From positions 2,046,001 to 2,110,000 of the forward strand of contig CM074141.1 of assembly GCA_037178625.1 (NCBI GenBank): DNA of 64,000 bases. The letters run 5' to 3'. The translations under genes and the position numbers were made by a program. Within the stretch, counting starts at the first letter, position 1, and each line of letters starts with the position of its first letter. Shown here one piece after another: positions 34,412 to 43,403 of this stretch. The notes beneath the pieces are model-generated. The model had not been told where the DNA came from. It worked only from the letters and a program-made list of their open reading frames with translations, and did no database searches. Source of the stretch: Skeletonema tropicum. Taxonomy: Eukaryota > Bacillariophyta > Thalassiosirophyceae > Thalassiosirales > Thalassiosiraceae.

Positions 34412-35393
34412 CTTGATATCTTGACTTGCTTGAGAAGAAGTTCGTTTGAAGAGATCAAAATGACGGAGCGAGATATTTTATCGGAATACGGCCGAAAATG
34501 GTCTCTCGATCAAGCAGCTCTATCGTTAATAACAACGGCACCACGATAAGATCGGCAACGTTGTTCTTTCACAAGATATGTGCGTATCTTCGGTTTTTGT
34601 TCGCCATCTTCCATCTTCTAGCTTGAAGATGGTGTGTCTGTGCGGTGGGGCTTTGGTACATAGGTAGTAGATACTTAAGTAGGAGTACAAAGTAGGAGTA
34701 AGTACTTGTTAGTATGACTACATACGTTTTTGGCTCAGTACTGAGAAGCGAGCGGCTTTCAGAGTGACGAGGACAAATTTGAAACCTTCCTCGTTTGTGT
34801 ACTCCTATCTGATAGTATGCAGTCAGAATGACAACAACGTTTTTGTCCTCATCGTGGATATTATCAGATAGGAGTAAGTCATAAGACTTCTGGGACTAAA
34901 CTTCTTCACACCCGCGAACGTCGCAACAACCTTGTACACTTTTGTGTCTCCTTGAAGTATGTACAACATGCTAGCTATCCCTACATATGTTGTTTGACTC
35001 TTATTATTATCACGTCAAAGTCAGAGTCAGAATCATCGGACAAGACAACGTTCTGAACTCTGAGCTCTGAGACTGAGAGAAAGGTGCTTTAGGCAAAGTA
35101 GATAGATCGCGACTCGCCCTCGCCGGCCGCCGGACGATAAGAAAACAATAAGAAATACTACAAGTATATGTAGTCATGGTGACGCTAACGCTATGTAATC
35201 AGAACGCTCAAGAAGATCACCACCAAGTCGGGCCACCACTGACCCAGCGTAATGAATTCTCCAAGACAAAGATTGCGACGTTAGCACAAACTCCACAGAA
35301 TGCTACAGCTACTACAGTTACGGCTAGCCAAGGCCAAGTTCATCATGATGGTCAACTGAAAAAGACAGCGAATACTGCACTGATGTTATCAAG
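34412..35393. other. Intergenic
   Basis: XDH promoter side and spacer. Short AGTAGGAGTA and ACTACATACG repeats occur at about 34680-34730. No gene is supported. Confidence 0.4.
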
Positions 35394-35594
35394 TTGAACG
35401 AGAATTGGAGAGATCCCTTTGATAACACATCAAACAATAATTCAACAACCATCAACGGCCTCCAATGCATTAGGCATGGGGCAAAGAAGAACGAAGATGC
35501 AGCTGGGAGATGTACAAACAAACTCCAATCGGAGGAGAAACAGTGCACTGTAATCCCTGCGTTTTCTTCTATCGTCTTGAATCCCACCGTCTAA
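35394..35594 (+). pseudogene. Possible third GGVCxRHGA repeat relic
   Basis: A short plus frame contains INGLQCIRHGAKKNED followed by GRCTNKLQSEEKQC. This resembles one CIRHGAK...CTN repeat with the first Gly-Val lost. It is short and isolated; it could be coincidence. Confidence 0.35.
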
Positions 35595-35968
35595 CACACA
35601 TACAAACATACAACATCAAACATATTTACGATGTTATGTCCTACCAACTCTGCAATTGGACCGACAATGGCCAAAGCCCGAAGTTCTCTGTCGATGCGGC
35701 ATATATAAGTACATTCCGCATCTTTGAAGTCAAATTTTTGACACTCGTCTCGGTTGTCTCGGTCGAAAACGCCATTGCTCGAGCCATAAAATAAAAGTGC
35801 ACCAGATTTCTAACCACTTACACCATACAGTCTTTGAGCTGACATATAGAAGAGAAATAATGGTGTAGATGATGAAACTTTATTTACATTACCAAGGAAT
35901 AATTTGTGCTACCAGACGCCCCCATAGCCCAGTTTAAGAAGATACAACACGAAACAATACAGCTTAAT

Positions 35969-36913
35969 TCAATACCACTTGCTTGGGGCATGTACAATCG
36001 GTGCAACACAATCTGTAATACCCCATGTACGAAGACTGACGAGGGTGAAGCACAGATTGGCCTCGTACCCCCTACCAGGAGTTGGCATCACGTTGTGGTT
36101 TCCTTCTACCTCCATAGACACTGCAAAGATTCCAACGCCTCTGTGGATACGTTGCTGAGAAGGATGTGTACTCACGTCTTGAACAGTTCCAATACGAGAG
36201 AAGGACATGTCTTGTGCAGAGGCGTTCTTGTCGTTTGCAACCCAGACGCTTGGCCTGGGCTGTGCACCCGTGTCATGCATCTTGGCTTCGATCGCTACCA
36301 AGTTCCTGTTAGGGTCGAAGACGGTCCCTTCATCGGACACATCCCATCCTGTGCCTGTCTTGACGTAAGACTTGACTTTATCGAGAGTCAGTTGTCGAAG
36401 GTAGACGTACACCCATGATTCGCCGTAGCCTTTCAACATAGGCTGTCCATGCTTGTGTACGAGCTTGGGTGTGAGATCAACACATACATCCATGCCGATG
36501 TAGGCAAGATTACAGTGATCACCCTTGATATCGTAGGTAAAGTCCAGATCGCCAAACCACGTCCCGCTGTTGCCTAGACGAGCAAGGTTTGTGCTGTTGA
36601 AGCGGACTCTTGGGTCGACACGTTGATAGCCGAAGTGATCTTGTAGGTCATCGAATACATGACGGAGGGCCTTGGCTTCTTTCTCGGGAACTGTGTTGCC
36701 TCTCCAATCAGCTAGAGTGTTGGCGGCAGTAGCGACGGTTTCTTCATCGTCTCTTGATGCGGCGGCGACCTGGTTGTTGTGATCAGCAGCGTTGTTTCGG
36801 ATGGCATGATGGGCGTGGTGGGGTTGAGGCTGATGGGCAATCTTGGGGTAGGCCGAATAATGAGACAATCTCTCGGCATCTTCGTTGTTGGTGGTGTAAT
36901 GATGCATCATCAT
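35969..36913 (-). CDS. FGDLDF-family protein, long form
   Basis: 314 residues, single exon. The N terminus is His/Asn-rich and poorly conserved. Residues ~85-125 hold the family core ALRHVFDDLQDHFGYQRVDP and GTWFGDLDFTYDIKGDHCN. The rest (~190 residues), absent from the short forms, looks like a folded domain: LAYIGMDVCVDLTPKLVHKH, SWVYVYLRQLTLDKVKSYVK, GTGWDVSDEGTVFDPNRNLV and GVGIFAVSMEVEG, with alternating strands. It is not recognised. Its own tandem copy lies at 39368-38453. The short forms may be truncated or separately evolved regulators of this long form; this is inference. Confidence 0.75.
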   Translation of the reverse strand: MMMHHYTTNNEDAERLSHYSAYPKIAHQPQPHHAHHAIRNNAADHNNQVAAASRDDEETVATAANTLADWRGNTVPEKEAKALRHVFDDLQDHFGYQRVDPRVRFNSTNLARLGNSGTWFGDLDFTYDIKGDHCNLAYIGMDVCVDLTPKLVHKHGQPMLKGYGESWVYVYLRQLTLDKVKSYVKTGTGWDVSDEGTVFDPNRNLVAIEAKMHDTGAQPRPSVWVANDKNASAQDMSFSRIGTVQDVSTHPSQQRIHRGVGIFAVSMEVEGNHNVMPTPGRGYEANLCFTLVSLRTWGITDCVAPIVHAPSKWY

Positions 36914-37725
36914 GTTGTTTATTGATTTTGATTGGGGGATTGAATGAGTGATCGTTTCTTATGTTGTGTGCGATATCTCGTCTTTTGTGTTGTGGAGTGA
37001 GATGATTTTTTTGTCAACGATGGTGGAGACCGTCGCCAAATTATGCCGTTTACTGTCTCAAATCTTAGCTTCTTTCTTATGAATTTTCGCAGCGACACAA
37101 TTATTGAGCGATAAATGGGCCTTCTCGGAAACTTTCGCAGTCACAGTCTACTTTCCCATCAGAGATCTTTTAGGTCCGATGTCGAGGGTTAGTTAGAGGG
37201 TTAAAACGCATCAAAAGACTAAAATCAAAGTTCGCTCCCTAGCCTTGCTACTCCTACGTTTTAGGTCATGTAGTTTACCGTAGCACAGAAAAATTTTACT
37301 GCCCACACAATTTCGGAAGAATTGCACTCGAAGAAGCGACAGAGGCAGACTATCACTTCTCTCTCTATCTGTAGACACAACAATGTTATATATATGTTCC
37401 ACAAAAGTTCCTGTCACATCCACGTCAGTAGACTGGACATACAATCTGTTCATATGTGTTTCTCGTTTCTTTGTTTGGTACGATCGGAACATTTGATACG
37501 ATCGAAACAGAGCAGCCCCTCTCAATCCATGTCCATTCACGAGAGATGCTGCTTTATTCTTCAGTGTAAAGTAATCCTCATAATAATTCTATTCGTTACA
37601 TCTATTGATCAATAATAAGCTCAATTGTTAGCTAGATTGGACAGTTCCGAAGTAGGTATGTGTGGCAACTCAAATGTGCTGACGGAAAGAATCTCCAGCT
37701 TGTGCCTTAAGTTATGGCGTACGTA
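36914..37725. other. Promoter side of the long FGDLDF gene
   Basis: No additional gene seen. A 109-codon minus frame at 37540-37211 lacks protein-like composition. Confidence 0.4.
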
Positions 37726-37729
37726 GTTA

Positions 37730-38245
37730 CTACTGGCGGGAAAAAAGTGGCACCAGTGCCAATCTCAAATCTCACACAAAACACTATATATATAACAGAA
37801 ATTTTACAAAATGAACGAAGTCATAAATATGGCCATGATACTCGACAAAAATACATAGAACAGCCTCAAGATACCATACCAATCATTATATATACATTAT
37901 CTGCTTCAGAAGAAACTATAGTTCATCCATAGAGCAACTATCTACAATTTTGGCACTGATAACTGCTATTTTGATCTAGGATGACGCATGCCTACGGCAT
38001 CTTTGCATGCGTGTGCTGCTGCTGCTATGCGAATATACTACATATAACGTTGACCAGTGGTTCTATCGAAAGCTATTAGTCTCTTCTATCATATTATGGA
38101 CGGAGATGGGGTCGGGAGGGCGATATTGACGCGCAGAACCACCATTGTAGGGGTTTAAAATCGATGGTTGTGTTTTGTTAGTGTTTTGTGTGAGATTCTA
38201 GTTGGTGCCACTTTTTTCCCGGTGAAACTTTTTTTCCGCCAGTAG
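37730..38245. mobile_element. 516-bp MITE with 4-bp target duplication
   Basis: Ends in the inverted repeat CTACTGGCGG...CCGCCAGTAG and is flanked by GTTA at 37726-37729 and 38246-38249. Inner inverted repeats (GGGAAAAAAGTGGCACCA and TCTCACACAAAACACT) extend the termini. The right end carries a duplicated AAAAAAGT block. No transposase frame. Confidence 0.8.
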
Positions 38246-38452
38246 GTTATGGGTGCCTGCCGGCCGTCAGGCAAATTCAGGCGTGCGTAACAAAGAGTTA
38301 ATCTTAATCTAATGAAGTGGTAGAATAGATGTAGATGCAACATAAATTTTACTAATTACTAATTTGTATCATCACACTAAGATAAACAGCATGTAGGCGG
38401 CACACTCTTGGACTTTTCAGAAAAGTCCAAGTCGCTTGGCGCCGTCTTTAAC

Positions 38453-39368
38453 TTAATACCACTTGCGTGGGGCATGAACGATAGGTGCAATGCCATCTGT
38501 AGTACCCCATGTACGAAGACTGACGAGGGTGAAGCACAGATCGGCCTCGTCTCCCATGAGAGGAGAGGGCCTGAAGTTTCGTGTCCCTTCCACCTCCATA
38601 GATACGGAAAAGATTCCAACGCCTCTGTGGATACGTTGCTGAGAAGAATGTGAAATCACATCTTGAACAGTTCCAATGCGCGAGAAGGAAAGATCTCCTG
38701 ATCCTGCTCCTGCAGAGGCTTCCTTTTCCTTTGCAGCCCAGAAGCTTGGCCTGGGCTGTCCGCTCTGATGATGCATCTTGGCCTCGATCGCTACCATATT
38801 GCGGTTTGGATCATAGATAGTCCCCTCATCGGACACGTCCCATCCTGTGCCGTACTTTACATATGATTTGAACTTGTTGAATGTAAGTTTTGGTAGGTAG
38901 ACATACACCCATGATTCGCCGTAGTCCTTTCAACATCGGTTGTCCATGCTTGTGTACGAGCTTTGGTGCGAGGTCAATACAGACGTCCATGCCGATGTAG
39001 GCAAGATTGCAATGATCACCCTTGATGTCATAGGTGAAATCCAAATCACCATACCATGTCCCGCTGTTGCCTAGACGAGTGATGTTGTTTGAATTGTTGA
39101 CGCGGACTCTTGGGTCGACGCGTTGATAACCAAAGTGATCTTGCAGGTCATCGAATACATGGCGGAGTGCCTTGGCTTCTTTCTTGGGCACTGTGTTCCC
39201 TCTCCACTGTGTCATGGTGTTGGTGACGGTTTCCTCATCATCTCTCTGTGCCACCGCCACACGGTCTTCATGATTGTCGGGGATGATGTTAGGTTGATGG
39301 GCAGTCTTGGGATAGGCCGAGTGACGAAAAATTGTCTCGGCATCGTCGATGTTGGTGTAGTGCATCAT
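38453..39368 (-). pseudogene. Long FGDLDF gene copy, frameshifted
   Basis: Tandem paralog of the gene at 36913-35969, the same order throughout (RHVFDDLQDHFGYQRVDP, TWYGDLDFTYDIKGD, then YVKYGTGWDVSDEG to APRKWY). One extra base near 38930 (AAAGGACTACGG where the paralog has AAAGGCTACGG) shifts the frame after HGQPMLKG. If that base is an assembly error the gene is intact at about 304 residues. Confidence 0.75.
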
Positions 39369-39724
39369 ATTTGCGCTTGGATGAAAGTTATGAAATGTGT
39401 GTAGGGCTTGGTACTTTGTCGTTGAGAAGTAAGTAGATGACGCTGGCCCGGCCCTTTTTTCTTGCAGAGGCGCTTCTCTTTCTCTATCTCATTCGTGATA
39501 TTTGTGTTGTGTGTTTTCTAAGAAAAGGTGTAATAAAGTGTAAATCATCGCCTACATAACCAGAACTGCGTTTCGATACAGAGGACCTCGATAAAGAATT
39601 TTGATGTTGGAAGGCGAGTGGTTTGTCGATTCTTCCTGCGTTCTTGCTGTCTTTCGCAGAAACCAACTGAGTACCGTGAAACAATTTGAGATTTTTCTCT
39701 ACAACTGTACAGTAGCCCTTCCTT
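39369..39724. other. Intergenic
   Basis: Upstream side of the long FGDLDF copy. No gene seen. Confidence 0.4.
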
Positions 39725-39787
39725 CAACTTGTAAAATTCAAAATTCATCGAAGAAGTGCAGGCAGCTGTTATGTTCTGAGATTCTGG
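39725..39787 (+). repeat. Left copy of the direct repeat bracketing the gene block
   Basis: Begins CAACTTGTAAAATTCAAAAT and ends GTTATGTTCTGAGATTCTGG. A second copy, same orientation, lies at 57838-57923 with a 23-24 bp insertion. No other copy is seen in the window. Confidence 0.7.
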
Positions 39788-40388
39788 AGGCAACGTTGGC
39801 GATTGGCGAGTACATATCCAAGCTTCGACAAAGCTTATATAGAGTTATTGCGGAAATCTGACAGCTCTATCGTATCTAGCGTGCGGGCGTCTGTATGTAA
39901 CGTTTCTGTACGTGGGCTGTACATGGGTAGGAATCAGCTAGCCAGATTTTTTGTACATAGGGGGGTTCCCCACCAAAGAGGCCTCATTCTCGCTTTTTGG
40001 TTAGTTCAAACTTTGGATAATGTGAGAATAGACTGGGGCAAATACAAAAACTGTGGGGTGAAATTTGTGTTGAGCATAATTTTAACACCTTTCTCTAGCA
40101 CACTCTATTGTTTATATAATTATATCCCTTAGGATATTTTGTTTGCCGAGTCTTAATTGGGTTGGCGTTAGGGGGGCTTGCGCTCTTCGACTCCAAGAAG
40201 GTAGCAGCTGTTCGGCCCCTCAAATTGAAATATCCTGGATAATTTTTTTTTCACTGTAGATTAAGTATTGTATTTTGTACTACTGCCTGTCAAATCGAAA
40301 GATCCTGGATTCTTATTTTTCACTGCATTCTGCCTGTGTTGCTCCAGACCAATCATGATATTGTGTTATGCACTAAAATGCTTGCTCG
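39788..40388. other. Left margin of the block
   Basis: No gene. Two related copies of a short sequence (TATCCTGGATAATTTTTTTT at ~40230 and GATCCTGGATTCTTATTTTT at ~40302) resemble inverted ATCCAGGAT sites at ~43258 and ~43308. Confidence 0.4.
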
Positions 40389-40402
40389 GCTCATAATTTT
40401 TA
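40389..40402 (+). promoter_or_regulatory. CTCATAA motif before the gene at 40410
   Basis: GCTCATAATTTTTA starting 21 nt upstream of the ATG. Confidence 0.6.
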
Positions 40403-40409
40403 CTTCGAC

Positions 40410-40850
40410 ATGGATGTTCTCGGCATGGATTTGATGCTCCCAAAGGAAGAACAGCAAGGAGCGAGTCAAGCTGCTGTTCCTCTGCACCAGTCATCTCATC
40501 GAAATGAGGTTCAGAACAATGTTGTGACTACTACCTTGCCTGTTGGACTATCCTTAGCTTCCAGAGAAGGATATGGTGAGATGCCTTCTGCTTTATTGTC
40601 GGCAGGTGGTGTCTCTCACTCTCCAGCTGGGATGTACTTCTCCTCTCTAGCTGGCGATCAGCATTTTGCACCCTCAGTGGTAGCTGGGCCGGTTGATTTA
40701 GTGAGGAGCGGGGACATTCACATCTTGGGAACGGGAACGACTGGCTATGGGAAAGACGACTTTGTCTTTATCCTCGATGTATCCACGAGTTACCTGAGAT
40801 TCTTTTGGCCGTTTGTCCTCGGTGAGAGTGTTGTAGGCCAAGTAAATTGA
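40410..40850 (+). CDS. Unknown protein, first gene of the block
   Basis: 146 residues, no recognised domain. The N terminus is Gln/His/Ser-rich (disordered); the C-terminal third is hydrophobic (DFVFILDVSTSYLRFFWPFV). It is directly preceded by the block motif. The coding sequence may continue past a poor splice donor (GTAAAT at ~40843) into the region now cut by the 340-bp repeat, in which case it could be the front of the MORN-type gene at 41326. I cannot show that join. Confidence 0.45.
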   Translation: MDVLGMDLMLPKEEQQGASQAAVPLHQSSHRNEVQNNVVTTTLPVGLSLASREGYGEMPSALLSAGGVSHSPAGMYFSSLAGDQHFAPSVVAGPVDLVRSGDIHILGTGTTGYGKDDFVFILDVSTSYLRFFWPFVLGESVVGQVN

Positions 40851-40985
40851 AGCTAATTCATTTTGCGACATGATAATGATCAGTCCGTCTGATATTTCAC
40901 CAGGATGGAAAATTCTTCTCGTTTCGAGGTATCTGGTAGCTTTCTGCGGTGCTTGTCGACGAGAGCACTTGTTATTTTAAAATAA

Positions 40986-41325
40986 TGACACAGGCTAATA
41001 GATGTGTAATGACAACGACGATGAATACAGTATTAATTTACGTATTTGGAGTAGTTGTGAGCTCTTCGAAGGAGAGAGCTGCTGCTAGCGGTAGAGTTAC
41101 TCGTGTAAGCCGAGTGACTCGGAATGCTATTGGATAGAAATCGTACTAATTCCAAGACGTAGGCTGTTAGTAAGATTCTCTAAGCTGACTGCTTCCACGT
41201 AGTCAGAATCCAGAGCGGCATGCGTCAGGCATGGAGATCCCGATAAGCGATAGCTTAGCGAGCACGTATCCGTATGGTCACAGATACATACGTACCTAAA
41301 GGTAGTATGCTACTTGACTATTACA
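40986..41325 (+). mobile_element. 340-bp LTR-like copy, left
   Basis: Begins TGACACAGGC and ends CTATTACA. It matches 42231-42570 base for base as far as I can read. The flanks AATAA and GCGAC do not form a target duplication, unlike the right copy. Confidence 0.75.
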
Positions 41326-41831
41326 GCGACACTTCACTACCTGACTCATGTTGGGATGGATTAGAACAGTTTTGCCAGTTTCTTGTTTCTGATAGTTCAT
41401 GGGTGTTGAATTCTGGAGATAGTTATGATGTAAGAGGTGAAGATAGTATACCTAGCTTCATCACTCTTCCGCGCACAGAAGAGGTCATTTGGCATCAAGG
41501 AGCAGGTTACATTTTTGATGAGCAACCGTCGGTTGCAACTTTTTCTTATGCTGGTGGCGTTTATAGAGGGAAAGTGAATGAGAATGGTGTTCCTCATGGT
41601 GTTGGCTATTTGATTTTCAATAATGATGTATATTACTTTGGTAATTGGTCAAGTGGTGTGGAACATGGCTTTGGCTTACTTGTATGGGCAAATGGAACGT
41701 TCAGTATTGACCTATTCAATTTTGGACAAAAGTGCTTCGAAACAAATGTTATATCATTCGCTACAAATTTTTGCCCTGTTATTCGAGGCATACACAAGTG
41801 GCCTTCAACATGGTTTAACTTTGCTTACTAG
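41326..41831 (+). pseudogene. MORN-repeat protein, 5' end lost to the LTR copy
   Basis: The open frame starts inside the left 340-bp repeat (41274), so the native start is gone. The native part has two or three MORN-like repeats: YAGGVYRGKVNENGVPHGVG, then YYFGNWSSGVEHGFGLLVWA. MORN repeats bind membrane lipids or act as scaffolds. The upstream part (WDGLEQFCQFLVSDSSWVL) is unrecognised. A related MORN-type gene lies at 47064. Confidence 0.55.
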
Positions 41832-41869
41832 CCTAGAAGTACATAACAAGCTCATCCTTATGCACTGCT

Positions 41870-41883
41870 GCTCATAACTGTTT
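41870..41883 (+). promoter_or_regulatory. CTCATAA motif before the gene at 41901
   Basis: GCTCATAACTGTTT, 31 nt upstream of the ATG. Confidence 0.5.
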
Positions 41884-41900
41884 GACATCGGTATAATCAT

Positions 41901-42104
41901 ATGGACTTTGCTATTTCATCCGCTTCTTCCATAATGCCCACTCTTTTTTCAAATCTGAATGGATGTGAGCTTGCTACAGTAATTGAACCTCCAATCCATC
42001 TGAAGAAAGAATCGTTGTACAGGTATCAACAATTAATGCCAGAAGATCAGCGTGCTGTTTTAACGTTACTACTAATTCGGATGGATGGAACAGTTTCCGA
42101 TTAG
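41901..42104 (+). CDS. Small unknown protein
   Basis: 67 residues (MDFAISSASSIMPTLF...), no domain recognised. The acidic/hydrophobic C-terminal part MPEDQRAVLTLLLIRMDG looks helical. The case for a gene rests on the block motif just upstream and on its position. Confidence 0.35.
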   Translation: MDFAISSASSIMPTLFSNLNGCELATVIEPPIHLKKESLYRYQQLMPEDQRAVLTLLLIRMDGTVSD

Positions 42105-42230
42105 AGCCTTTCAGCCATATATAGGTTTCGAAAAAGCCCAGCGTGGTTTTTTCTCACGGAGAGTTTTCAAAAGTCTTTCTCCTCTATTTTGGTGCTTTAA
42201 CCCTCGCAGCGGGCTAGCACGAGCACCAGC

Positions 42231-42570
42231 TGACACAGGCTAATAGATGTGTAATGACAACGACGATGAATACAGTATTAATTTACGTATTTGGAGTAGT
42301 TGTGAGCTCTTCGAAGGAGAGAGCTGCTGCTAGCGGTAGAGTTACTCGTGTAAGCCGAGTGACTCGGAATGCTATTGGATAGAAATCGTACTAATTCCAA
42401 GACGTAGGCTGTTAGTAAGATTCTCTAAGCTGACTGCTTCCACGTAGTCAGAATCCAGAGCGGCATGCGTCAGGCATGGAGATCCCGATAAGCGATAGCT
42501 TAGCGAGCACGTATCCGTATGGTCACAGATACATACGTACCTAAAGGTAGTATGCTACTTGACTATTACA
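42231..42570 (+). mobile_element. 340-bp solo LTR-like element, right
   Basis: TG...CA ends and a 5-bp target duplication CCAGC on both sides (42226-42230 and 42571-42575) are hallmarks of an LTR. It lies outside any gene. Identity with the left copy implies recent activity or gene conversion. Confidence 0.8.
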
Positions 42571-42575
42571 CCAGC

Positions 42576-43372
42576 TAGCGAGGCTAGTATCTAAATAATG
42601 AGAGGAGAAGTGTGTGTCTGGTGTGTGTGTGTCTGGGGGGGCAATTTCGCCTGTGCATTTGCCCTTCTCGGCCCCTTCTCGGCTCCTTCTCGGCGTTTCG
42701 AGCCTTAAGTAGGACTACGATACCAATAAAAGAGTTCCTGTCTGGTCGTGGTACTTATGTACCTACATACTTCGCCCTAAGTACCTACATTTTAACTTAC
42801 TATCAAAATGAGTATGTATAGAACTCTACTAGTAGTAATCTTTCACTGAGGAGGTTTGGCGCGAACAAAAACAAAACTTGCCGCTGAAGGCGGGGCCAAG
42901 TTAATCTTTGACCCCATTTTAGGCCTAGTGCTTCCCCAGTGAGCATTTTTACCCCTGCCGTGTAAACCACTAGCAAAAATCGATTGATACTTGGGAAAAT
43001 GAAAATTTCTTGACACAAATTGGAAGAGTTTGAACTTCGGGGACATATATCACAAAGTCGTTGGGGGGCTGCCCTCGGTTTCAGAGGGTGTCCACTAGGT
43101 AGCCTCTGTACAGGGGGTAATTATTCAGGGGTAAAAAATTCGACCCCCCCTCCCCCACCCCAGCAAGCTACGCTTAAAGTAACTTAAAGATTAAATTGTC
43201 CCCGCCTGACATGAACCTTCTCTCAAAAACAGCTGTTTTTTGCTGAGAAATAAGTTATCCAGGATTTTTTTTTGTTAGCATCTGAAGTAAGGCTTTTTTT
43301 TTTGCAGATCCAGGATCTTCCTCTTTGTCGAATGTCATGATGATGATCTCTTCACTTTTGATATCTCTCAAG
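42576..43372. other. Spacer with low-complexity sequence
   Basis: A GTGTGTGTCTGGTGTGTGTG run at ~42610, CCTTCTCGG repeats at ~42663-42695, and poly-T tracts at ~43265-43305. No gene is supported. Confidence 0.45.
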
Positions 43373-43386
43373 TTCTCATAATATTC
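43373..43386 (+). promoter_or_regulatory. CTCATAA motif before the gene at 43404
   Basis: TTCTCATAATATTC, 31 nt upstream of the ATG. Confidence 0.55.
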
Positions 43387-43403
43387 GAACACTAATCTAC
43401 AAG

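Noticed and set aside
40986..42570. Reading the two 340-bp repeats and the 905 bp between them as one complete LTR retrotransposon
   Set aside because: The outer flanks share no target duplication, the interior has no gag, protease, primer site or polypurine tract, and the right copy alone has a perfect 5-bp duplication.
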